Assembly (NCBI RefSeq): GCF_003259255.1
Contig: NZ_QGOL01000006.1
Location: 310,001-374,000, forward strand
Direction of reading: 5' to 3'
DNA length: 64,000 nt
Origin: Algoriphagus litoralis
GTDB taxonomy: Bacteria > Bacteroidota > Bacteroidia > Cytophagales > Cyclobacteriaceae
The translations under genes were made by a program, and so were the position numbers. Under the pieces are notes generated by a model. It did no database searches. It was not told the origin of the DNA and saw only the letters and a list, made by a program, of their open reading frames with translations. This document shows positions 24,306-32,618 of the stretch, one piece after another (within the stretch, counting starts at the first letter, position 1; every line of letters starts with the position of its first letter).

Positions 24306-26102
24306 ATGCCTCAAACTTCAGGTCTTCACACCTTCCATATCCCGGTGATGGGATTGGGCTATACCGTAGATACCCCGCTCAAAGTTGCCAAATTCGGAAT
24401 CTCCAGTGTCGTCTCCATCATGGATGATTTCCTTTTGGAAGACATGCGAAGAATTCACTCTGAAAAGTTAAATCTCCCCTTCTCACCCATCGCCGAAACT
24501 GAAGAAGATGCTCGCGCAAAGCGGGTCCAAGCCTATCTTGACCTACTGCACACGGTGATCGAAGCACAGATGGCGGAACTCAAAACTGAAAATTGGGACG
24601 GGGAAAGTAGCATGGACCAGTTGGTCGCTTTACTCCCTGAGGAAAGTGAAGTAACCAGATTATTTGAGCAATTCCGAAACACTGAACTTTCCGAGAAATC
24701 AATTCTAAAGTCCAAAATCCTCGAACTTCTAAGGCCCGGATCTATCGATGTCAACATCATGACTAAGGTCGATAAACTCAATTATGACAAAGAAGGGAAT
24801 GAGCTTTCTAGAGAATTTTCGGATGCCCTGTCGGCTTTGCGCGGCTTCGCCAAAAGTAAACTGGAAGCAGCCGTAGTCTTTTCCGCTGGGATGAATCCTG
24901 CACTTTACAGCTATGCGGAGCAGTTTCAGGACTTTTTCCCTGACGAAAATGGGAAAATCAAAAAACGAATCATCCTCAAAGTGAGTGATTATCGATCGGC
25001 TTTGATTCAGGGGAAATTTCTGTCGAAAAAAGGCCTTTGGGTTTCTGAATTCAGGATCGAATCGGGCCTAAACTGCGGTGGACATGCTTTTGCAACCGAT
25101 GGATTTTTGGCAGGTCCGATTTTGGAAGAGTTCAAAACCAACCGAAAAGAACTGATCGAAACTATCAGACAAACCTGCAATCAGGGTTTGGGGGCAAAAG
25201 GGCAAGCACTTTTGTCGGAAACTGAAACCATCAAAATTACCTATCAAGGCGGAATCGGAACTGGCGCCGAGGACAGCTTCCTGAGAAGCTATTATCAACT
25301 CGACGGCACAGGTTGGGGAAGTCCATTTTTGCTGGTGCCAGAGGCCACATCGGTAGATGAGGAGACGATCCAAAAGATCATTGAAGCCAAAAGATCAGAC
25401 TATTTCCTCAGCCACGCTTCTCCGCTTGGAGTTCCATTCAATAATCTGCGAACAAGCAGCGGTGAAATCCAGCGTCAGCAGCGCATCGACAAAGGCCGTC
25501 CCGGAAGTCCATGCTTTAAGAAGTTTTTGACCTTCAGCACAGAAGTCACTGACAAACCAATTTGTACCGCGTCCAGACAATATCAGAATCTAAAATCTAA
25601 AGCCTTCCACGAAGGCAAAGTCAGTCAGCAGGAAATGACCGAAATTCTTGAAAAAGACTGCCTTTGTGAAGGACTAAGCGCGCCAGCTATCTTGGCGAAC
25701 GGATCTGCACCGAGACGCAATTTGAATGCGGTAACCATCTGCCCAGGCCCAAACTTGGCCTACTTTAAAAGTATCTTCAGCCTCAAGGAAATGGTAGATC
25801 ATATCTATGGAAAAATCACCCTGAAACTGGAAAATGATCGTCCACACGTCTTCGTGAAAGAAGCGCAACTCTATGTGGATTATTTGAAAAAGGAATTTCA
25901 AAAACTAATCCCTGAAGCTACGGCCAAGCAGGAAGCCTACTTGGAAAAGTTCAGAAACAACCTGAACATTGGATTAAGCTATTACCAAGATTTGGTTGAT
26001 TCCATTCAGATGGATTCCGAAGAAATTCTGAAAAAAATGAAAGCGCAACTGAAAGAACTTCAAGCTGAAATTGAATCGCTCAGGCCTGTTGTTTCGGTGT
26101 AA
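24306..26102 (+). CDS. 598-residue protein of unknown function with clustered cysteines
   Basis: A large soluble protein that I cannot assign. It begins with HIPVMGLGYTVDTPLKVAKFGIS, and contains IESGLNCGGHAFATDG, YQGGIGTGAEDSFL and WGSPFLLVPEATSVD. These glycine-rich turns are reminiscent of FMN-binding TIM barrels (nitronate monooxygenase or glutamate-synthase-like), which is a guess. Cysteines concentrate in the C-terminal half (C403, C420, C452, C454, C479; DCLCEGL and TICPGPN), which would suit a metal or iron-sulfur site. The C terminus (about 560-598) is a predicted coiled coil (SEEILKKMKAQLKELQAEIE). No signal peptide or membrane helix. Transcribed alone behind a strong palindrome. 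Confidence 0.8.
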   Translation: MPQTSGLHTFHIPVMGLGYTVDTPLKVAKFGISSVVSIMDDFLLEDMRRIHSEKLNLPFSPIAETEEDARAKRVQAYLDLLHTVIEAQMAELKTENWDGESSMDQLVALLPEESEVTRLFEQFRNTELSEKSILKSKILELLRPGSIDVNIMTKVDKLNYDKEGNELSREFSDALSALRGFAKSKLEAAVVFSAGMNPALYSYAEQFQDFFPDENGKIKKRIILKVSDYRSALIQGKFLSKKGLWVSEFRIESGLNCGGHAFATDGFLAGPILEEFKTNRKELIETIRQTCNQGLGAKGQALLSETETIKITYQGGIGTGAEDSFLRSYYQLDGTGWGSPFLLVPEATSVDEETIQKIIEAKRSDYFLSHASPLGVPFNNLRTSSGEIQRQQRIDKGRPGSPCFKKFLTFSTEVTDKPICTASRQYQNLKSKAFHEGKVSQQEMTEILEKDCLCEGLSAPAILANGSAPRRNLNAVTICPGPNLAYFKSIFSLKEMVDHIYGKITLKLENDRPHVFVKEAQLYVDYLKKEFQKLIPEATAKQEAYLEKFRNNLNIGLSYYQDLVDSIQMDSEEILKKMKAQLKELQAEIESLRPVVSV

Positions 26103-26118
26103 ACTTTGTCAGACCGAT

Positions 26119-26165
26119 GTCAGACTGAGCGAAGTCGAAGACCCTTCGACTCCGCTCAGGGTGAC
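26119..26165. repeat. Palindromic intergenic repeat (GTCGAAG family), full copy
   Basis: The core 26126-26158 pairs TGAGC with GCTCA and AGTCGAAG with CTTCGACT; flanking GTCA and TGAC extend it to 26119-26165. The same family is seen at 5645-5665. It lies between convergent genes. Confidence 0.8.
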
Positions 26166-26249
26166 AACAGTTTTGACTAAATCCTAAGCCATTATTCCTC
26201 TTTTGAAAAATATTTTTTTTTTCAATGTAACAGGACAAAATCCCTGAAA

Positions 26250-26696
26250 TCAAGTATTCAATTTCCAGACGTGACCTTGGGTGTCCAAAATTTCTTTCCC
26301 CCATACAGGCAACTCCGCCTTGATCCGCTCGACCAATTCATCACAAGCGTCCATAGCAGCTTTGCGATGCTTGGATGATGTGAAGACAAAAAGGCAAAGT
26401 TCGCCCACTTTGACTTCGCCTAAGCTATGGTAAATATGCATGCAGGTCAGTGGATATTTTGCAAAGATCGCTTCGCGGATTTCAAAGGCCTTTTCCAAAG
26501 CCATTTCCTCATAAGCGGTATAGTCGATAGCGATCACATTCCCTTCCGCTTTGGCGTCTGCCCGCACCTGACCGAGAAAGATGCTATGTCCTCCAATGTC
26601 CGTTTTGCTGCTGTGATTGGCGATGGATTGCGCGATTTTTTCAGGAGAAATCGGACCCTGAACAAAAATATTCTTTGGCTTTCGTTCTTTTTCCAT
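26250..26696 (-). CDS. moaE: Molybdopterin synthase catalytic subunit
   Basis: 148 residues. Large subunit of MPT synthase, which inserts two sulfurs from MoaD thiocarboxylate into precursor Z (cPMP). Diagnostic segments are FLGQVRAD, AIDYTAYEEMA, HSLGEVKVGE and SSKHRKAAMDACDELVERIK, ending in LPVWGKE with the active-site lysine. Last gene of the Moco operon, two bases downstream of the moeB/moeZ-like gene. Confidence 0.95.
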   Translation of the reverse strand: MEKERKPKNIFVQGPISPEKIAQSIANHSSKTDIGGHSIFLGQVRADAKAEGNVIAIDYTAYEEMALEKAFEIREAIFAKYPLTCMHIYHSLGEVKVGELCLFVFTSSKHRKAAMDACDELVERIKAELPVWGKEILDTQGHVWKLNT

Positions 26697-26698
26697 GA

Positions 26699-27775
26699 TC
26701 AGGAATGATTGGTTTTAAGCGCATTGATACCGCCTTTGATGGAATAAATTCGCTTTTCGGGATAGTCTCGCTGGAGTTGCTGTGCGGCTTTTTGGCTTCG
26801 GATTCCACTTTGGCAGAAAAACAAAATCTCCTCCGCATCCTCCAAAAGATCCAGCTTATCCGGGAAAGTAGAAAGTGGAATTTTCATCAAACCGGTACAC
26901 TCCAAAGGAGGCAATTCTCCCGGTTCGCGGACATCGACAAACGCGATATCCAAACCCATTTTACTCATGGCTTCATCCCAAGTGAGTTGCTTGACACCTT
27001 CGCAGGCCAGTTCGTAGTCCATGATTTCAAAAGAAGTCAGTGAAGCAGGCATGTCCTCTCGGCTTTCTGGATTTGGGGTGATTTCCACTTCATAACTTTG
27101 AGAAGCAATGCTGTTAAAAAAGAGCACTTTATTCTTTAGGGGCTTCCCAAATCCACTCAGCACTTTGATCGCTTCCAGCGCCATTAGATTGCCGATGATC
27201 CCAGGAAGAACTCCTAAAACACCTGTTTCAGCGCAATTTGGCACCTCAGTAGCTGTTGGCATTTTGGGATAAAGATCCCGATAGTTGCAGGCATTTTCGC
27301 CGAGATTAAAAACAGAAACCTGTCCCTCATGCTGATAAATCGCTCCAAAAACCAAAGGCTTTCCAAGCAAAACACAGGCATCATTTACCAAATATCTTGT
27401 CGGGAAATTATCGGATCCATCAATCACTAAATCATAGCCAGAGATCATTTCCTGAGCATTTTCAACACTGATAAACTCAGGAAAAACCTCCCATTTGATA
27501 TCGGAATACTTGCCTTGGAAATAGCGTGCGGCCGTTTCCGCCTTATTTTTCCCCAAGTCATTTTCCCCATAAAGTACCTGACGATTCAAGTTGGAAATGG
27601 CAACAGTGTCGCCGTCTACAATTCCAATTTTCCCTACACCCGCAGCTGCGAGATAGAGTAAAATCGGGCAACCCAGTCCACCGGCTCCGATCAGTAGAAC
27701 CTTGGCTTTTTTCAGGTTTTGCTGACCCTCAATTCCAAAACCGTTCAATATAATTTGTCTTTCGAATCGACTCAT
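26699..27775 (-). CDS. moeB: MoeB/ThiF-type MoaD-adenylyltransferase with rhodanese domain (MoeZ-like)
   Basis: 358 residues: an E1-like ThiF domain (1-240) and a C-terminal rhodanese domain (about 262-355). GAGGLGCP (30-37) binds ATP, NLNRQ is the arginine finger, C181 (PNCAETGVLG) is the catalytic cysteine, and C321 (FFCQSGIRS) is the persulfide-bearing rhodanese cysteine. It should adenylate the MoaD C terminus and may also supply sulfur to it. The two CxxC zinc pairs of E. coli MoeB are not present: only C163 remains at the first (NACNYRDLYP) and none near residue 235. Lies between moaD and moaE. Confidence 0.9.
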   Translation of the reverse strand: MSRFERQIILNGFGIEGQQNLKKAKVLLIGAGGLGCPILLYLAAAGVGKIGIVDGDTVAISNLNRQVLYGENDLGKNKAETAARYFQGKYSDIKWEVFPEFISVENAQEMISGYDLVIDGSDNFPTRYLVNDACVLLGKPLVFGAIYQHEGQVSVFNLGENACNYRDLYPKMPTATEVPNCAETGVLGVLPGIIGNLMALEAIKVLSGFGKPLKNKVLFFNSIASQSYEVEITPNPESREDMPASLTSFEIMDYELACEGVKQLTWDEAMSKMGLDIAFVDVREPGELPPLECTGLMKIPLSTFPDKLDLLEDAEEILFFCQSGIRSQKAAQQLQRDYPEKRIYSIKGGINALKTNHS

Positions 27776-27776
27776 G

Positions 27777-28016
27777 TTATCCTCCTGAAAATGGTGGTAA
27801 AAGGGCTATTTCGGCATTTTCGGGAACTTCCTGATTGCCGTTGACGATTTTTTTATTGATCGCAAGCGTGAATTTAAGGGTTTTCAACTCAGGAAATTTA
27901 ACCAGCAAAGCGGCTAGAAGTTCGGCAGAATCTCCCGAATGATCCATTGACAAATCAGACAGACCAATCTTTTCGGCTACCATTCCAAAAGCTTTGATGT
28001 GAAGTGTATTGGACAT
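27777..28016 (-). CDS. moaD: Molybdopterin synthase sulfur-carrier subunit
   Basis: 79 residues with the ubiquitin-like fold pattern and the obligatory C-terminal diglycine (LLPPFSGG) that becomes a thiocarboxylate. Core segment SAELLAALLVKFPELK. It is one base upstream of the gene for its activating enzyme and in the same operon as its partner moaE, which removes doubt over ThiS. Confidence 0.93.
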   Translation of the reverse strand: MSNTLHIKAFGMVAEKIGLSDLSMDHSGDSAELLAALLVKFPELKTLKFTLAINKKIVNGNQEVPENAEIALLPPFSGG

Positions 28017-28131
28017 TTTTTAGGGTAATTTTTGACTTAAAGATAATAGAATAGGAAATGGGCCTGCCTCTAATTCCTTGAAAATCGGCTTTGATTCCAA
28101 AGTTTTTGAAGGGATAGCTATCTTATTTTTA

Positions 28132-28195
28132 GCTCACAGATTACACAGATAGACACGGATAAAATAATCTGTGAGCATCTGTGACATCTGTGAGC
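28132..28195. repeat. Complex palindromic repeat (CACAGATT family), second copy
   Basis: Outer arms GCTCACAGAT (28132-28141) and ATCTGTGAGC (28186-28195) enclose extra CACAGAT and ATCTGTG copies at 9-10 base spacing. It sits in the 201-base gap inside the Moco operon and could form a stem in its mRNA. Related to 1136-1222. Confidence 0.8.
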
Positions 28196-28217
28196 AAACC
28201 AATTCTAAATACAAACT

Positions 28218-28952
28218 TTACCCTATAATCAACTTCACCGCTGCAAAGGCCAACACAAAAGCCAATAGATACTTCAAGGCTTTCGGACTGAATTTTTTCG
28301 CTCCCAAATAAGCCCCCAATGCTCCTCCCGCAACAGTAAGTGGAAGCAATATCCAGAGTTGTTGTGAAAACTCAATATGAAAAACCGAAGCACCGAGAAA
28401 GCCCGCAACAGAATTGAGGAAGATAAAAAGCGCACTCAATGCAGCGGTTTCCTTCACTCCTGCCCAACCCAACATCAGGATGATCGGTGAAAGGATAATT
28501 CCCCCGCCAATCCCGATCATTCCGGAAAGCAGACCAATCGCAAAACCAAGAATCGGTGCCATCCACCATTTTTGATCGACTTTTGAGCTTTCTGAAATCG
28601 GAAAAACACCAGCAAACCTCAGCACAGGAAAAATCAACAATACGCCTAAAATCTGCTTGTAAATGCCTGTTTCAAGTAAAATAGTTCCACCCAAATAGGC
28701 TGCAGGAATGGAAAAAATAATTAATGAGAGGAATAACTTCAGCGGAAAAACTCCCGATTTGCGGTAGTTCAAAAAGGAAATCATCGACACAAACATGTTC
28801 AGAATCAGAGCCGATGGACGAATCTCTTCAGGAGCAAAACCCAAAAGGGCCAAAATCATCAAATAGCTGCTCGCTCCGCCATGCCCGACGGATGCATACA
28901 TAAATGCCGCAAAAGGCATCAAAAAATAAAGGAAAACATCCCAAAATTCCAT
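28218..28952 (-). CDS. TSUP (TauE/SafE) family membrane permease
   Basis: 244 residues, almost entirely hydrophobic, with about seven to eight membrane helices. Family motifs are the N-terminal YASVGHGGASSYLMILALLG and the internal repeat GLLSGMIGIGGGIILSPI. The family exports sulfite, sulfoacetate or other sulfur oxyanions. Its position between moaD and moeA is suggestive of handling a sulfur or oxyanion by-product, but the substrate is not shown by sequence. Four bases separate it from moeA. Confidence 0.9.
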   Translation of the reverse strand: MEFWDVFLYFLMPFAAFMYASVGHGGASSYLMILALLGFAPEEIRPSALILNMFVSMISFLNYRKSGVFPLKLFLSLIIFSIPAAYLGGTILLETGIYKQILGVLLIFPVLRFAGVFPISESSKVDQKWWMAPILGFAIGLLSGMIGIGGGIILSPIILMLGWAGVKETAALSALFIFLNSVAGFLGASVFHIEFSQQLWILLPLTVAGGALGAYLGAKKFSPKALKYLLAFVLAFAAVKLIIG

Positions 28953-28956
28953 TCAA

Positions 28957-30141
28957 TTACCAAGGATAAAACGCGACTAAACTCCCTTCCTCCACGTGCT
29001 CAATGTCTTGGGAAATCTCCACCAAGCCATCAGCCACACCAAATGGAAGCAGATTAAATGACTCCTGACCGGGTAGCAAATGGATCTTTCCATCCACCAC
29101 TTTAGCTTTCAAAAAGAAGGTAAGTGGGGCTTTTTTATCAAAATCCTTTTCCATCGGAAGATATTTCGGAGGGGACCAAGCTTCTGGATTCCCCATCCAT
29201 TCGAGTAGGCATGGCTTGACGTATTGGATAAAGCAGGACAGCACCGATGCAGGATTTCCTGGTAGAGCAAAAACCAGTTTTTCACCTTTTATTCCTGCGA
29301 AAAGCGGTTTTCCGGGACGCTGTCTGATCTTGTAGAACAGTTGATCTACTCCATTTTGCTCCAAACTTCCTTTCACAAAATCAAAATCGCCCACCGAAAT
29401 TCCGCCTGTAAGCAATACAAAATCCGAATCGATCAAAGCTTCTGAAATCACTCTTGTCACTTCACTTTTTTCGTCCTTGACCCTGAAGATACTGAGATCA
29501 CCTATGCCGAGCTGCTGAAGATACGCTTCCAAGGTCGGACCGTTGGCATTGTAGATCTGACCCGGATTAAGCGGGTTTCCCAATTCAATGATTTCGTCCC
29601 CGGTGAGAATCAGAGCCACTTTTGGAGGGATACAGACCTCAACTTCTTGGATTCCAAGTGAAGCCAACAGTCCAATCGTACCAGGTGTGATTTTCGTACC
29701 CGCTGGGACCACTTCCCAACCCACTTTACACTGCGCCCCTTTTTTGCGGACATTAGCTCCTCTGAAAAACTCAGTAGAATCAAAAAAAATCATGTTTTCC
29801 GTCCGGGTAATGTACTCCTGAGGAATGACCGTATCCGCTCCCTGAGGAACTGGTGCTCCGGTAAAAATCCGTACTGCCGTACCTTTCTCCAAAACAAAAT
29901 CTGTACTTGCACCAGCCTGAATCACCTCCACCACTTCTCGGCCTTCTCCGCTTTCATCCCATGCGATCGCATAGCCATCCATGCCTGAGTTGTCAAAGGA
30001 AGGCACATCCATCGGTGCCAATACAGCCGAGGCAGTGAATTTCCCAAGGCTTTCCTGAAGAGATAGTAAGCCGGTTTTCCCCTTGATTTGAAGGGATTTG
30101 AGAATTGTTTTGGCCTCGGAAACGGTAATAAATTCTTTCAT
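28957..30141 (-). CDS. moeA: Molybdopterin molybdenumtransferase
   Basis: 394 residues. Inserts molybdate into adenylylated molybdopterin. Domain order is as in E. coli MoeA: N-terminal region with DVPSFDNSGMDGYAI, a MoCF-fold domain (about 165-310) with LILTGDEI, TGGISVGDFDFVKG and FALPGNPASVLSCF, and a C-terminal beta domain. Its start overlaps the moaA stop by one base. Confidence 0.95.
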   Translation of the reverse strand: MKEFITVSEAKTILKSLQIKGKTGLLSLQESLGKFTASAVLAPMDVPSFDNSGMDGYAIAWDESGEGREVVEVIQAGASTDFVLEKGTAVRIFTGAPVPQGADTVIPQEYITRTENMIFFDSTEFFRGANVRKKGAQCKVGWEVVPAGTKITPGTIGLLASLGIQEVEVCIPPKVALILTGDEIIELGNPLNPGQIYNANGPTLEAYLQQLGIGDLSIFRVKDEKSEVTRVISEALIDSDFVLLTGGISVGDFDFVKGSLEQNGVDQLFYKIRQRPGKPLFAGIKGEKLVFALPGNPASVLSCFIQYVKPCLLEWMGNPEAWSPPKYLPMEKDFDKKAPLTFFLKAKVVDGKIHLLPGQESFNLLPFGVADGLVEISQDIEHVEEGSLVAFYPW

Positions 30142-31121
30142 TATCCTCCGATATTGATCATGCTCCGATTTTCAATTTTATCTGGATCAGCTTTTTCATA
30201 GTCAGCTGAAAACTGGCCGCCCAGCGCTTGGTGTTTTTGGGAAATAGAAAGCCGAATCAGCGACTCGATAGGTTCTCCTTTTCGCAAAGCGCCCAAAAGA
30301 TCCAGTTCTTCTTTACCAAAAAGGCAATTCTTAATTTTTCCATCAGCAGTGAGTCTAATCCGATTGCAGTCTCCGCAAAAATGGGCGCTCATCGTGGTGA
30401 TGAATGCAAAAGTCCCTGCAAAACCCGGAACCTGATATTTCTTGGCTGTGTCGTGTTTTTTATCCTCCAGCTTGGAGACATCGAATTTCTCCTTTGCAAT
30501 TTCCAGCATTTGGGAAGCTGTGACGACCTCTTTACTTTGCCAGTGATTGCCCGCAAAGGGCATAAACTCGATGAAACGAACATGGAGCGGAAGCTTTTCC
30601 GTGACTTGGATAAAATCACAGAATTCGTCCTCGATCATGCCATGAAGCGCCACTGCATTGACTTTGACCCGGAAACCTTCTTTGAGCAAGAGCTGGATAT
30701 TCTCCCAAACCAGATCAAACTGATCCCTACGGGTAAGCTTGTGGAATTTCTCGCGATTGAGTGTGTCCAAACTGACATTGACCGATCGGACTCCTGCTTT
30801 TTTCAGCGCATCGATATGCTTGTGGATCAAAACTCCATTGGTGGTCAGGGTCAGTTCGACCGGAAAATCAGAAAGTCGCTCTAAAATTTCTGGAAATTCT
30901 TTCCGAACCAAAGGTTCACCACCTGTCAATCGGATCTTTTTCACCCCAAGCGAAACAAAAGTCTCGGCCAAAGAAAGAATCTCATCTATACTCATCAGCT
31001 TGGATTGCGGCATCCACTCCATTTCCTCCACCGGCATGCAGTAGCTGCAGCGGAAGTTGCAATGATCCGTGAGGGAGATCCGCAGGTAATCGTGAATACG
31101 TCCAAAGCTATCAAGAAGCAT
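30141..31121 (-). CDS. moaA: GTP 3',8-cyclase (radical SAM)
   Basis: 326 residues. First enzyme of Moco synthesis with MoaC. The radical-SAM cluster is C21, C25, C28 (DHCNFRCSYCM), followed by RLTGGEPLVRKEF. The second, C-terminal 4Fe-4S cluster is formed by HFCGDCNRIRL and IKNCLFG. The chain ends in the conserved diglycine (MINIGG) needed for substrate positioning. First gene of the Moco operon. moaC, mobA and moaB/mogA are not in the window. Confidence 0.96.
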   Translation of the reverse strand: MLLDSFGRIHDYLRISLTDHCNFRCSYCMPVEEMEWMPQSKLMSIDEILSLAETFVSLGVKKIRLTGGEPLVRKEFPEILERLSDFPVELTLTTNGVLIHKHIDALKKAGVRSVNVSLDTLNREKFHKLTRRDQFDLVWENIQLLLKEGFRVKVNAVALHGMIEDEFCDFIQVTEKLPLHVRFIEFMPFAGNHWQSKEVVTASQMLEIAKEKFDVSKLEDKKHDTAKKYQVPGFAGTFAFITTMSAHFCGDCNRIRLTADGKIKNCLFGKEELDLLGALRKGEPIESLIRLSISQKHQALGGQFSADYEKADPDKIENRSMINIGG

Positions 31122-31200
31122 GTGCGAGTTTAGGCAAAGTAAGGTTCAAAAGAAACTCCAGAAGGTAAGAGTGGTTCAAGTGAATGATTTGGCTCCGGTA

Positions 31201-31707
31201 CTAGTCAACCCGGTTGATCCGGATTCGGGCCAAGTTTTTGACATGACGTCTCCCGGTTCGGATATCAGTTTTGGATATCAGCAATATCCCGTCTTCCATT
31301 TTCTCCAGGCTTTCTCCGTCCTTAGAAGTGATGAGATAAACCTGCTCTCCCAACGAATTGTTGAACAGCTCATTCCACGAAAAAACCACTTTGTACCCAT
31401 CAGAAGCTTCAAAAATCAAATAATACTCACTCAACAGTTTTGGGCTTGGAGCGTCCAATTCAATTTGTTCTAATAAGCGTAAAACTGAAAAACCTTTCAG
31501 TTGCTTTGCTACTCCTCTTGGTTCGCCAAGGTGATTGGTGATTTCAAAATCCCCCAAATCAGAACTTGGGAAGCCTTTGATTTGAGCTATGGAGAATACT
31601 TTTTCGGTCAATATATCTCCTGAAATGTGAATGGCCTCTGTCTTTTGGGCAAAACTTTTTGGGAAAAGAAAGAGCGAAAAGAGGAAAGTAACGAATAAGG
31701 ATTTCAT
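31201..31707 (-). CDS. Small secreted protein with sulfite-oxidase-like fold
   Basis: 168 residues. A signal peptide (1-20, FAQ) precedes a domain resembling a trimmed molybdopterin-binding oxidoreductase fold: ISGDILTEKVFSIAQIKGFP, GVSVLR-like LKGFSVLRLLEQIEL, ASDGYKVVFSWNELFN. The cysteine that ligates molybdenum in sulfite oxidase and YedY is absent; the mature part contains no cysteine at all. It may bind a pterin or be a structural relic of the fold. It lies just upstream of moaA on the same strand. Confidence 0.7.
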   Translation of the reverse strand: MKSLFVTFLFSLFLFPKSFAQKTEAIHISGDILTEKVFSIAQIKGFPSSDLGDFEITNHLGEPRGVAKQLKGFSVLRLLEQIELDAPSPKLLSEYYLIFEASDGYKVVFSWNELFNNSLGEQVYLITSKDGESLEKMEDGILLISKTDIRTGRRHVKNLARIRINRVD

Positions 31708-31714
31708 ACCAAGT

Positions 31715-32614
31715 CTAATTTTTTCGATAGTGAGTTGGACTCAAGTTAAGGTGTTTTTTAAAGAAATTATTGAAGTGGGTCACTTCATTGAATCCCAATG
31801 AAAAGGCAATTTCAGACACATTCCAATTGCTCTGTTTCAGAAGAATTTTGGATTCCTGTAGGATTCGGTCTGCAATTAGCTGGGAGGTTGTTTTTCCTGT
31901 CATTTCCCTAATGGCGCGATTGAGGTGATTGACGTGAATGTTCAGTTGCGAAGCAAAGTCCGCTGGTTTTCGGATTTCGATAGTCTTATGCGTATCGTCC
32001 ACGGGAAATTGCCGCTCAAGGAGTTCCAAAAAGATGGAAGCGATTCGCAAAGCTGCATTGCCGTGTTGGGTCTTTTGAACTTCGGCAGGCTGCAGTTTCA
32101 TCCCAAAGTGAATCAGCTCAAAAACCAAGGCTCTCAGGGAATCATATTTGTATTTGTACTCCGAATTAAACTCAGATTTCATTTTTTCGAAAATCTTCTC
32201 TATTTCCATTGCTTCCTCATCTGTCAATTCGAAGATGTGTGTACCATTTGGATGAAAGACTTCATACTGCTGAATCTGACCGAAATTCATGAAAAAATGA
32301 GGATTGAAAATGCAATACTCTCCTTTCGTTTCCGGTGCCAAATGGTCCCATTTGTAGGGCACGAGCGGATTAGAAAAGGAAAGCGCCTGCTTTTTGACCT
32401 CATAGATTCGGTCTGCGTAGAGAACGGTACTCGCTCCTTTGACCAGCATGATTTTGTAGAAATCACGTCTTCGATAGGGTACAGCTTTTAACTTTCCTTC
32501 CAAATAGGGCTCCAGCCGAAACATGTTAAAATGACCAATGTCCTGAGCCAAGCTCTCAGGAATCCAGTTGAACTTCCTCTTGTAAAATTCCTCCAGTGTT
32601 TCCGCTCGGTCCAT
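31715..32614 (-). CDS. AraC-family transcriptional regulator
   Basis: 299 residues: an N-terminal cupin-like sensing domain (about 30-160; KGASTVLYADRIYEV) and a C-terminal pair of AraC helix-turn-helix motifs (about 200-299: KPADFASQLNIHVNHLNRAIREMTGKT; NVSEIAFSLGFNEVTHFNNFFKKHLNLSPTHYRK). I choose the ATG at 32614 over one at 32665, which would overlap the upstream gene. It probably regulates the aldo/keto reductase cluster that is divergent from it. Confidence 0.9.
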   Translation of the reverse strand: MDRAETLEEFYKRKFNWIPESLAQDIGHFNMFRLEPYLEGKLKAVPYRRRDFYKIMLVKGASTVLYADRIYEVKKQALSFSNPLVPYKWDHLAPETKGEYCIFNPHFFMNFGQIQQYEVFHPNGTHIFELTDEEAMEIEKIFEKMKSEFNSEYKYKYDSLRALVFELIHFGMKLQPAEVQKTQHGNAALRIASIFLELLERQFPVDDTHKTIEIRKPADFASQLNIHVNHLNRAIREMTGKTTSQLIADRILQESKILLKQSNWNVSEIAFSLGFNEVTHFNNFFKKHLNLSPTHYRKN

Positions 32615-32618
32615 TCCG

